From Closterium sp. Naga37s-1 (lineage: Eukaryota > Streptophyta > Zygnematophyceae > Desmidiales > Closteriaceae), in the NCBI GenBank assembly GCA_947471745.1, contig CANJKZ010000267.1, forward strand, positions 2,435,001 to 2,499,000: DNA of 64,000 nt. Reading direction: 5' to 3'. The position numbers and the translations under genes were made by a program. Shown here piece by piece: positions 46,443 to 60,800 of the stretch. The notes under the pieces are model-generated. The model was not told the origin of the DNA. It did not search any database and saw only the letters and a program-made list of their open reading frames with translations. Positions within the stretch are counted from its first letter, which is position 1; each line of letters starts with the position of its first letter.

Positions 46443-49077
46443 TTGATGAAGAAGGGTAAACTTACATTCGCTGCAATCACCCTCGCCTTAATTTATCTCA
46501 AACGGTAAGCAGGGAGGAGAAGGGAGGAGTTGGGGGTGGCAGCAGCAGGGGGGGAGGAAAGCCCGCAAGCCTATCTTCGTTAATCGTATAGGTAATCCTT
46601 GCCAATTTAGCATGCACTGTACTATGTTATCCGCTCTAAAGCTCTTCTCGAATCTCGACCTGCATTCACCACTTGGAACCGTATTTCATCCCTCAGTTCT
46701 CCACCCAGTCTCTTCTTCAGGACTGCTGGCTGTCATTTTGTCACTCATGTTTCTTCTCATCTATCAGCCTAGTAATGGCTGTCAGCCAGGTCGCACACTC
46801 GTTTTCGTCGCACGAGCATCTGCTGGGAGGACGCTTGTCGCATAATGTCTCGCAGCTGTCCTCGTGCGTCGCAGAGCGGTCTGGTTGCGATCGCTGGTGT
46901 CTATTGCAGGATCGCACGTCATACCGCTCTTCCTCGCATCCGCCTGTTTTCCGTCGTCGAGCTGTCGCACATCCTGCTGTCGCTCATCCTGTCGCCGTAT
47001 CATGAGCTCAGTGGCGACTAAGAGTCGCTTAGCGATGTGTCAGTCACCGCGTCGGACGCGGATCGCACAGGTCGCACAGATCCCACAGATCTCACTGTTC
47101 GCACAGATCGCACGGCTCGTTGCGAGTGACCTCAGACCTGACAGGCTCGAAACGGCTTTCGTTCAAGGAAAGGTATACTAAAAGAGGCATCCACCCGAAC
47201 CGCGAATCCTGCCTTCACAGATTCCTTAAGCTTTCAAAAGCTACCAGTCGCGATGTCGATGCGCGTCGAGAGGAGATCCCAAGGTCGTCGGTGCGAGGAG
47301 AAGGGTGTACCGACCCGTCCACGTGGACCACCAGCGGTCAGTACGGTGCTGAGCTGGACCGTACTGTGCCGAGCTGTGCCGATTTCTGCTTAGCTGGTAC
47401 TGATATTTTGCCGAAGTAGTCAAGAGCTAAGACGTCATCGACAGAGCATCAGGATCAACCACAGTCCAGCGCACCGGTTTACGCCGTTCAGCACGGTTGT
47501 GAGCTGGCTTAAGTATCTGCTGTCTGCATAAGCTGCACGCCAGTCCATCTGTCAACGGCCTCTGTGCTGTCAGTACTTGCGACGCTGGCGTTGTGACATC
47601 CCGTCCGTACTGTCTCAACGAGCTAGACACCCGGGTCGAATATCCGCTTAGACTTCGAAGTATCGCTGCGACACCTTGTCCGTACTGTCTCAACCCCAGC
47701 TGAACGCGCAGGTCAGATGTCCGCTTAGACTGTCCGGAGTCTTTCCCCGTTGCCCGAAAGCCGCTCCTCGCGCACTGTCGCTCCCTCGCGACGCTTGGCT
47801 CGTAAATCCCAAGGTCGACCCAACAGTCGCACATATAAACCAATCAAGCCGGTCAACCGTCGGCCGTCAACTGATTCGCGTCTGATTGGATGCTGACAGA
47901 CGCGCTGTCCGTCGTTTCGTCGCGTTGCAGTCAGACGTGCGACTCTCGGGATTGACGATCCCGTGTGTGTTTTGAAGCGCCTCAAAAGCCGAGTCTGTAC
48001 GACGCGTCTCGCGGTTGCAAGTCGCGAGCGCCATTATCCCTTGGGAGTTCCCCGTGCTCCGATATACTCCATTATTGCTACCTCGGCGTACGCCGTGTGC
48101 GTGTCAGCTTCCTCTCCCGCTCACGCGGCTCGCGTCACACGCCGTGTCGAGTTGTCGACTGCTGTGCGGGTTGCAAACGCGGTGGGAGACACAGGGGGAA
48201 GGAATATTGCGTGAGGGGCAAGGGACGGGCGAAACAGGCGACAGGTGTGAACCCCTCGGTCTGCTTTTGAGTCAGCGGAGGCAGACAGCAGACGAAAGGT
48301 AGCAGCAGCTGCGTGGTTGACAGGTGCACACCCCTTCAGTCTACTTTTGAGGCGTCGGGAATTGGCTGACATTTGCAGGCTCGCGGAAACAACATTCTGT
48401 GGTTCGCGAATCTGACCTCTTTTTTGTATCTGCCCGTGTTTTTTACAGAAGCAGATCGTTCTTCCAGAAGTGCCCGTCCCTAGGGATTCACGGGTACCAG
48501 TCCGCTAGCTGCTAACCTCTAGCAGCTAGCCGTTGCTACAGCCGACTGAGATTTGTGATTCACAAGGCACGGCAGCAGGTGCTGTGGATCGAGTCGGGGT
48601 CTTGAACAAGGGCCGCGAGGGACAGGCGAGGTGGGAGACAGGAAGCAAGAGGAGAGAAGAAGCAAAGGGGCGAGTTTGGGGACAGGGAGGAGCGAAGTTG
48701 GGAAGGATAAAGGTGGGACACGACGAGCCGAAGTGGCGAGTGTACTCATTAATTCATATACTGAACCCGCTTTTCTTAGCGATAGTTAGCAACTGCACCT
48801 GTTTCCCCCCCTGCCAGTGCTTACCTCGCTCCTTACCTTCTCCAGCTGCAGCAGCAGCAGCAGCAGCAGCAGCCCCAACCCTCTCACCTCGGTAGCCTGT
48901 TACTTAAAAGCCCTTTAACCTTTTAGGCGCGGACGCACGCGTTTCCGTCGTCTTCCAGCAAGGCCGCCAGCAGCAGCGCCAACTCACCCATTACGCGGTA
49001 CCCTCCTTCTAAAAACCTTCTTATCCCGCAAGGTGTGGACGTACGAGTTCACGTGTTTTGCCAGCAAGGCTGCCAGC
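46443..49077. other. Unassigned region before the C2H2 gene
   Basis: 2.6 kb with no confident gene. A short open segment next to the element (46441-46505, ending CAAACG|GTAAGC) could be an exon of unknown identity. Degenerate repeats include TCGCACAGATCGCAC words near 47055-47115, a pair at 47595-47660 and 47669-47739 sharing GTCCGTACTGTCTCAAC, and a pair at 48239 and 48329 (GACAGGTG-ACCCCT). A CAG-repeat run lies at 48849-48872. 48926-48981 loosely copies 49031-49083. Confidence 0.4.
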
Positions 49078-51393
49078 ATGCTACTCTTTGGAACTCGCCT
49101 CGGTCAACAGAGTCAAGTGAGTCAACACGGCCTCGCAAACCGGGACAAGTACCACAGCCGCCCCACCCAGCAGCACCACTCCCAGCAGCAGCAGCAGCAG
49201 CAGCAGCAGAGTTACAGAGGCAAGAGCTGCCACGGCATGGCTGTAGCTACCACCCCTGCGCTGCAGGGTGTTCACCGCCCCAGGATAATGTTTGGGCGCC
49301 ACTACAGTCAACACCCGCAGCAGCAGCAACCCCAGCAGCATCACTCACAGCAGCAGCAACCCCAACAGCAGCACTGCTGCAGCCGCAGCAGCGCCGGGGG
49401 AGGCAGGGAGAGCAGCTGCCCTGGCGGGAGCCGCGCCCATGGCACCCACGACGCCTCTGGTGGCGAGAGTGAGAAGACAGCAGCTCTGCTGTGGCTGCTG
49501 GGGCCTGCAGGCGCGCGAGGAGGGCAGGAGGCAGGCGATGCGGTGCAACAGCCGTGTGCGAGTGGCCAGGGCTGCTGCTATGAGCTGGAGGGTGGGAAGG
49601 ATGCTCGCCCTTGTGGTCCCACATCTATCATTAGTGAACGCTCAGTCGTGGTGGGTCCGGCCTTGACGTGTTCGGCCGTGACTCACTTGGCGCTGCAACC
49701 TCCCCCCGTTGTGAATCGGTCTCCCTTGAAACTCTCGCCTCTGAAGCACCTGTCCCAGCATCATCACTCGGCCGTGAAGTGCTCACAGTCACCCTCGGAA
49801 CCCTGTGCTGCTAACGAGGGTTCTGTTAACGAGTTGAAACAGTTATGTGCAGTCAGTCCCAACCCTGAATGCGCTGCAGCTGCAGCCCCAGTTCCTGCTA
49901 CAGCTGAGGCTTCTGCCACAGCTCCAACTCCTGCCACAGCCGGTAAAGCTCCTGCTACAGCTGCTGTCACAGCTTCCCCTGCAGTTGCAGTGTGCACGGA
50001 GATCAGCCTGGCTCTGCTCCCAACGCCCTCCCCATCAGCCCCTACGTTTTCACCGATGCGGGCCAGCACAGACAGAGGCAGCAACTATGGTGATGGGAGA
50101 GGGGATGCACGCATCAGGACCCACAGAAGCAGCCATGAGTCTCCACAGAAGGATGTCGTTCATTCCTTCTCCCGCCCTTCTCGCCCTGCACGTCCTGCTC
50201 CTCCGGCTTCTGCTTCCACCGTTCCCTCTGCTCCCCTCCTGCCTCCCATGCGTTCCTCTCTATCCCCCGCCGCTCCCACCCTCTCTCCGCTCCCCTCGCC
50301 TTCCCCCAACCACTCTCCTGTCTCCCCTCTCTCCTTGCCCGGTCCCGCTTCCCATTCCCCCCCTCCTGCTCCTCTCTCTCCCCCCCCTGCTCGCCTCTCC
50401 CCCCATACCACTCCTCTCGCTCCCCTCTCCCCGCTACCCCCTCCCTCTGGCTACCCCTGCCGCGTGTGCGGAGCCCTCTTTGCCTCAGGGCCTGCCCTAG
50501 GGGGGCACATGAGGAGGCACCTGAGTGGGGGGTTCGAGGCAGGGGGGAGGGGGGACGGGGGAAGATGGGTGGATGAGTCAGTAGGCTGGGACAAACATCC
50601 ACATGCTGGGGCAGGAATGGCAGGAGGGGCAGAACGGGCAGGAGGGAGGTCTAGTGTGGGCGGGAGGGAGCAGCAGCAGCAGGTGGGATGTGAGTGGGGT
50701 GGCATGGCGGGAGCAGCTGGGGGTGCAGGTGCAGTGAATGTGGCACCAGTGCCTCGCAGAAACCGGCTGCTGCTGCAGCAGCGCAGTGCCGACGCCGATC
50801 GTATGGCCATGCTTCCTCAGGAGATTTGCGAGGCACCTCAGAGTTCAGATGTGGACTGCATGGGTAAGCTCGCTCGGGAGATGGGTTCCAGTGCCGTTCC
50901 TGCTGTCTCACTTTCCCGCAGACCTTCCCTTGTGCTGGCGAGGGGCCTTTCATTGATTCGTGCTGACGTTGCATGCAAATTGCAGCAGCAGCAGCAACAG
51001 CAGCTCCAGAAGCAGCAGCAACCGCAGCAGCCTCAGCGGGTGGTGAGTGCCATGCTGAGCCAAGTGCATGCAGCGCAGCGCAAGCGGTCTTATTCCGATG
51101 CGATGCGATGGATTGATGTGAATAAGCAGATGGAGGAGAGGGAGGAAGCAGCCAGAGAGGGGTGTAAGAGGCGTGCACGAGTGCTGTGTAACCCAGTAGT
51201 GTTGCCCCAACTAGTTTCCACACAAGTTGGGTCTACCAAGCTTGCTCTTGCCAAGCAAGCCTCATTGATTGTTTCTTGTGTTTCGCTTGAGCGTGCGTGT
51301 AGCCGGCCAGCCATACAACAAAAGGCGCACCTAGTCAAATCCTCATGCAAGGCCATTGCAATGCAGGAAATTGATCTGTCATTGCACCTTTGA
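49078..51393 (+). CDS. Single C2H2 (QALGGH-like) zinc-finger protein with C-terminal EAR motif
   Basis: A 771-residue open frame without visible introns. The finger CRVCGALFASGPALGGHMRRH (C-X2-C-X12-H-X3-H) sits near residue 460-482. PALGGH is a variant of the QALGGH signature confined to plant zinc fingers. The protein ends DLSLHL, an LxLxL-type EAR repression motif, as in the SUPERMAN group. The remainder is low complexity: poly-Gln/His runs near residues 35-110 and a long Pro/Ser block just before the finger. Known relatives are nuclear transcriptional repressors recruiting TOPLESS-type co-repressors. The ATG at 49078 is the first in the frame. A weaker upstream duplicate of the start region raises the possibility of an additional 5' exon. 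Confidence 0.78.
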   Translation: MLLFGTRLGQQSQVSQHGLANRDKYHSRPTQQHHSQQQQQQQQQSYRGKSCHGMAVATTPALQGVHRPRIMFGRHYSQHPQQQQPQQHHSQQQQPQQQHCCSRSSAGGGRESSCPGGSRAHGTHDASGGESEKTAALLWLLGPAGARGGQEAGDAVQQPCASGQGCCYELEGGKDARPCGPTSIISERSVVVGPALTCSAVTHLALQPPPVVNRSPLKLSPLKHLSQHHHSAVKCSQSPSEPCAANEGSVNELKQLCAVSPNPECAAAAAPVPATAEASATAPTPATAGKAPATAAVTASPAVAVCTEISLALLPTPSPSAPTFSPMRASTDRGSNYGDGRGDARIRTHRSSHESPQKDVVHSFSRPSRPARPAPPASASTVPSAPLLPPMRSSLSPAAPTLSPLPSPSPNHSPVSPLSLPGPASHSPPPAPLSPPPARLSPHTTPLAPLSPLPPPSGYPCRVCGALFASGPALGGHMRRHLSGGFEAGGRGDGGRWVDESVGWDKHPHAGAGMAGGAERAGGRSSVGGREQQQQVGCEWGGMAGAAGGAGAVNVAPVPRRNRLLLQQRSADADRMAMLPQEICEAPQSSDVDCMGKLAREMGSSAVPAVSLSRRPSLVLARGLSLIRADVACKLQQQQQQQLQKQQQPQQPQRVVSAMLSQVHAAQRKRSYSDAMRWIDVNKQMEEREEAAREGCKRRARVLCNPVVLPQLVSTQVGSTKLALAKQASLIVSCVSLERACSRPAIQQKAHLVKSSCKAIAMQEIDLSLHL

Positions 51394-52012
51394 GTCATAA
51401 TGGGATGTTTACCCTAATTGTAAAGCCTTCTTGACATATTGTCCTAAAAACCTGTGGTTTGATTCGAAGACGAGCACAAAAGCGCGTACATATGTTAGTC
51501 CACGTGGAAAAACAGGAATCGCTGATGCCTTTTCGGGGCAAAGATAGATATCATGAGAGTGTTTCCTCACCGACCATTTTGTGTCGTGGACACCTGTTTC
51601 GCCAACTGCCATATTGGTTACCCTTCCAGGGCAGATATTTTTCTCTGCGAGAGATTCATTTCGCAAGCACGGTTCACCTTGCCCTGTCGTCAAGTCTCGT
51701 TCATGAATGGAATCTGCTCCCTGCTCTCCCATTTGCTGGCACTCACACATGCACTGAACTGACCACCTCTTCCTCCCAGCCATAGATGTTCATTTTGGCT
51801 TCAAGAATTACAGGACACACGTCCGAACAATCTAGTACATCTCAGCTTCCGCCTCACTTCTAGTGCTATCGTCAGTCGCTATTGCTGTGCGCAGTGCCCT
51901 AACCTTGCACTTTTGACTGAAACACATAGTGTATTAGCAATCGCTGTGACGGTTCTGCCTGCTCCTATTCTATTCAGACCTTTGTAGCTCGTTATAATTT
52001 CCTACCTTGGCC
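51394..52012. other. Intergenic region between the C2H2 and SufA genes
   Basis: No gene or repeat recognised. It holds the C2H2 3' flank and the SufA promoter side. Confidence 0.4.
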
Positions 52013-52800
52013 ATGGCTGCTCTTGCGACCTCGACCCTCGTTAGCGCATCCCTGTTCAGTGCTCCACGGCAGCACGCAACCTTGAAGGCCCACTCTGCTA
52101 GCGCGAAGAGCGTTAGCAAGTCCGTAGCCTTCCGATCTCAGAAACGCCTCTCCGCCGTTCGATGCAGCGCTGGAGGTAGGCAATTCCCCGTTTCTATCCT
52201 CAATCTCACACGAGTCCATCTCCTGCCACATTAACACGCGTGCCCTCATCCCATATTCAGTTTATGAGCATTCACTGACATCATTCCTAAATTGTTACGT
52301 TGCAGGAGCGACGGCAGCACCGGCGGCTCCGTCCGTGACTCCAGCCATTACGCTGTCTGAGAAGGCTCTGGCGCATCTGACCAAGATGCGCTCCGAGCTG
52401 AACAAGGATCTGCTGCTGCGCATTGGTGTCAGACAGGGTGGCTGCTCAGGCTTCTCGTACGTCATGGACTTCGAGGAGCGAGGCAACATCCAGGAAGGCG
52501 ACTCGATTGTCGACTACCAAGGCTTCTCTATGGGTGCGTACTTCTTTATAGAGGCCCGTTTGACGCCTCTGTTGATTGTCGCTTGATGTTTCCCGGTTTC
52601 TTAGAGTACTCTATGATTACCGGTTTCTCAACATTCTTCTCGTATTCGCTTTCATTTTCGCAGTGTGTGATCCCAAGAGCCTTCTCTTTCTGTTCGGCAT
52701 GCGGCTAGACTACAGCGACGCTCTTATCGGTGGTGGCTTCTCATTCAGCAACCCTAACGCTTCCGCTACCTGTGGATGTGGCAAATCGTTTGCTGCTTAG
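52013..52800 (+). CDS. SufA: Plastid A-type iron-sulfur carrier (SufA/CpIscA), 3 exons
   Basis: Exons 52013-52175, 52306-52533 and 52664-52800 give 175 residues. The first 55 or so are a Ser/Ala/Lys-rich chloroplast transit peptide. The conserved domain follows: [48 protein letters not shown] and a C-terminal TCGCGKSF. The three cysteines that bind the Fe-S cluster are all present (GGCSG and CGCG). It resembles land-plant chloroplast IscA far more than mitochondrial versions, in particular in [12 protein letters not shown]-type carriers receive clusters from the SUF scaffold and pass them to stromal and thylakoid proteins. The start sits in GGCCATGGC. Introns are short (about 130 bp) and have no ghost copies. 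Confidence 0.95.
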
Positions 52801-53691
52801 ACCTGGATCCCAACATGTTCATATATAAAGTATAATGTACCGATTTATTGTTGATTTTTTTTCGCATTCTAGAACTAGCTCATGAAGTTTGTTTATGTCT
52901 TGTCTTCCATTCATGAAGCTTGGCCTGAAGTTCCTTCGGCTGTGATTACCATGTCATCCTTTGTCAGATGATTTGGGCCATCACATATGATTTGAGTCTG
53001 ATAACGCTCTGGCCATTAATCCTTTGTCAGATATACCGTAAGGAGGATCAACTCACATCCATGAAAATAAACTAGGCGGTAGTTTTTCCCACATGAGGAC
53101 CTGTGACAAGATTCCACTTACCAGTAGCTCGAAAATCGTGGAAGAAAGTAGGCGAGCCGGTTTGCCGAGTAGCGCATCCCACAAAACCGCAGTGAACTGA
53201 AAATCTGATGCCTTCTGGAGACCCTGTACAGCATGTAATAACCAGACGAATACACGTGTACAGTCCACGTATACAAGCCTCGTCTGACATGGACGAAATC
53301 TCCACACGATTTCTTGAACCTCACGCATCCTGAAATTTCCCGAATTTCTGCTGGGTGCTTGGTGCTCTGGCGTGTGGGAGCGGTCCTTGATGTTCACCGT
53401 TCTGGAACGCTGTTCACCCGTTTGGATCATTGCGCACCAGAAAAAACCATACCGAACTGATCTGTACACAGACAGATCCACGGATGCGCACCGAGCTGGT
53501 GCTTTTCCTGCACCACCACGCAGCTGCTTCAAAAAGGTACTTCCAATGATCACACCTCACATCTTCACTGACATCGGAATTCCCTAGGTTTGCGTACAAC
53601 TCGCAGCATCTGTGCAACGCTCTAGGGAGCAACCAGCACTCAAGGCCGATAGCTCTCCCGCTTGGTCGAGTATCCGGTGTCAGTGAGCACA
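52801..53691. other. Intergenic region between the SufA and DEG1 genes
   Basis: No gene supported. Open frames on both strands lack family similarity. Confidence 0.4.
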
Positions 53692-57393
<3,702 letters not shown>

Positions 57394-57853
57394 GACTGTT
57401 TTTCATTGCAATTAGCTGAATTTTGCATTTTAGTTTTTGCTGTAAACAGATATTCATGTCCCTTCAGCGTTTGTGGGGGTTTAATGCAGGGTGCAATATA
57501 GAGGTTTGTATCATATATCAGGTTGTCGGTTTTTGAAATCACTGCCCCTCAAAGAACCAGTTTTGACTCGTAAAACCGTAACGGACTGTGTCTGTATCGG
57601 ATGTTCTGACACAACAACAGCCACAAGCAGTCTGCACTTCGCCAAAAGCAACACTCCAGCCCAGACAAGCAGCAGAGCCATGGATTTGCGCAGCGTTCGT
57701 TCACCGTGCGAGCACCTTCAGAAAGACAACGTTGCGTAGAGAATTGAACTCAGACCGAACTGCTTGTCAATCGCGCGTGTAGGAAAGGACTGATGGTGCT
57801 CATGATCCAGAATATCGGTTAAGCTTACGGATGAGCTTTCACTCACAGCCAGC
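57394..57853. other. Intergenic region between the DEG1 and AAA-ATPase genes
   Basis: 460 bases with no gene or repeat recognised. Confidence 0.4.
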
Positions 57854-60800
57854 ATGAATCAGGATTCGTCCTACGTCGCATGGATCGACCGCCGTTCGAT
57901 CCTCCTCTTCGTCGCCGCCGTCTCCGCCGGCGTCGCGGCCGGCGCGACGGCAGCGGTGACGGCGACGGTGTTTCCCTATTCCCTAGGGCTACTGATCGGC
58001 ATGCTGCGGACCAATGACACAAAGAAAGACGCTAAGACTACTAAGACTAAGGAGAAGACGTTAAGAAAGGCGGGTACGAGCAGCAGTAGCATCATCAGCG
58101 GCGGCGGAAATATCACCGCGAGCGGCGGGTACGGCGTGGGGCCGCTGACTAAGGAAGGGCAGCTGCATCGAGACGTGGTCATGAGCGCTCTTATCGAATC
58201 GTCTGCGTTACAAGTCTCCTTCGACTCGTTTCCGTATTATCTCAGGTCTGCTCGCAGGCCCGCGCAAGCGAGGGAGGGGAGGGAATTCAGGTTATTTTTC
58301 ACCCACCGCGCTGTCCGTGCTGTCTGCAACGGACAGTAATGACCCTTATTTTATTATTGCCCGTGCAGTCGCTGGTCCCCTCGCAGGTCGTTCCTGGTTG
58401 TTGCAGCGTGGTCAGACTGCCAGTAGCAGGACTCGCCTCTCGCCTACGGAGGTGCTTTTCTGGCTGAATTCTGTCAGTTTGCGTTCGCGCTGTTCCCTTC
58501 ATCCGCCTTCCTCCCCTTCCCCCTTCCCTCCCCGCCCAACCTCCCCGTCCTCCTTCCCCCCCCGTTCCCCTTCCCCATACCCCCCTGTGGCAGCGACGCC
58601 ATGCGCAACGCGCTGGTGAACGCGTGCCTGCACCGCCCCTACGCCCTTCCGCCTCCCTTACGCCCTCCCCTCCCTGCTCATGCCCCCTTTCCCCTATTCA
58701 CCCGCCCCCCCTCCCTCGTTCCCCGTGGCAGCGACACCACGCGCAACGTGCTGGTGGACGCGTGTTTCATCCGCCTGCGCCGCCCCAAGTTCCTGCGCTT
58801 CACCGCCGACCTCCCCTCGCTCTCTGCTCGCATCCTGCTCTCCGGCCCCCCAGGTGACCCCTTTCCCTCCTGTTAGGTCTTCCCATAGGTCTCCTCACAG
58901 GTCGCCCCGAGTTCCTGCGCTTCACCGCTGACCTCCCCGCGCTCTCCGCGCGCATTCTGCTCTCCGCCCCCCCAGGTCCCTCCTCTCTCTCCCCCCTCTT
59001 CTCCGCTTCCCAGGTTCCCGTGCCCCTCTCCCTCTCCTCTCGCCTAGCTCAAGTCAAGTGCCTCTATCTTCCCCCCCTTCCCTCCCGGTCTCACACTTCG
59101 TATTTGTCCTGCATGTAATCTGTTTAGCGAGGAGACAAGCTGTGTGAGCCTATGGGTCCATCAGTCTCCTAATTTAGTATTCTTATGAGTTGGTGTATCT
59201 GGCTGTTACCATGTGTGCCTGCGTGCAATGCACTTTCAAGAATTCTCAAAGCTGCATGGCTCGAGTCACTCACACAACACCGTACCTGCCTTGTTTGTTT
59301 CCTTGCTTCCACTCCGAACCTGCAGGCTCGGAGCGGTACCAGGAGCAGTTGGTTCGGGCGTTGGCTCGGCACCTGGATGCAAAGCTTTTGATATTTGATC
59401 TTCCCAACATGCTGCTGCAGGTACGGCTGGTGAAGGTATGAGATGCTTGCGTTGCTCTGTGGGTACGGCTGCTGCAGATACGGTTGCTGCAGGTATGGTA
59501 TGGCTGGTGTAGGTACGGCTGGTGCAGCTATGGCTGCTGCAGGTACTGCTGGTGCAGCTATGGCTGCTGCAGGTACGGCTGGTGCAGGTATGGCTGCCGC
59601 AAGTACGGCGGCTGGTACAGGTACGGCTGCCGCAGGCAGGTACGGCTGCTGCAGGTATGGCTGGTGCAGGTACGGCTGGTGCAGGTACGGCTGGTGCAGG
59701 TATTGCTGGTGCAGGTATGGCTGGTGCAGGTATGGCTGGTGCAGGTATGGCTGGTGCAGGTATGGCTGGTGCAGGTATGGCTGGTGCAGGTATGGCTGGT
59801 GCAGGTATGGCTGGTGCAGGTATGGCTGGTGCAGGTATGGCTGGTGCAGGTATGGCTGGTGCAGGTATGGCTGGTGCAGGTATGGCTGGTGCAGGTATGG
59901 CTGGTGAAGGTTCTGCTTTTACAGGCGCCTAATGTAGCAGCTTGTGTCCCATACTCTGTGCAACGCAGGTGGTTTTAGCAACCACGGTTGGCTGTGAGGC
60001 GCCTAAATAACTGGCTTCCGTTCGATACTCTCTACATTACAGGTGGCTCTGGCAACCAAGGCTGGCGGTGCTTTTCCTCAAGCCAGCACCAGTGAAGCAA
60101 CATTGGCATTAGAATCGGCGTCATCTCAAGCATCAGAATCAGCATCGGCACCCGCGTCAACATCAGCAGCAGGAGTGGCAGCAACAGCAGCTGGGGGGGA
60201 AGAGTCACCTGATACGGTGGCAGGGCCGGGTGTGAGTGCTGCGACAGGGCACGCAGAAGCAGGGGAAGTAGGAGGAAAGGGCGGGGAAGGAGGAGGAGCG
60301 GGCACGGAGGGAGGTGTGGGCGAGAGTTCTGGGGATGCAGCAGAGGTGCATGATGGGGAGGAGGAGGAGGAAGAGGAGGAGGGCGAGGAGGGGAGGCAAA
60401 GAGAAGGCGGTGCAGTGAGTGGGGAGGGGGCGGGAGAGACAGGGGGACCAGGGGAGGCACAAGGTGCTGGTCCCACGAGTGAGGCTGCAGGGGGGGAACA
60501 AGTATCCGGGGGGGGGGATGGGGGAGGTGGTGACGGGGAAGGGGGTGATGGGGGAGAGGGGGAATCCGCCGTGGCTGCTGATGTGGAGAGCGATGGCCCT
60601 GCTGACGTGGCGTCAGGGGAGCTGGAGCTGGCAGGTGGAATGGATGAAGGGCAAGGGGGGGACAGGGTGGAGGGGGAAGGGGAGCGGGTGAGGGCGGAGA
60701 CAGAGAGGGCGGAGAGGGAGGGGGCGGAGAGGGAAAGTGGGGAGAGGGAGGGGGGAGGAGCAGGGGGGGAAGCAGAAGAGGCGCACAGTGTGCCTTGTGT

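Noticed and set aside
45100-46505. Joining the short open segment after the small LTR element to the B3 gene as a further exon
   Set aside because: The B3 frame already ends at 44886-44888 in a phase-consistent last exon, and no onward exon could be recognised.
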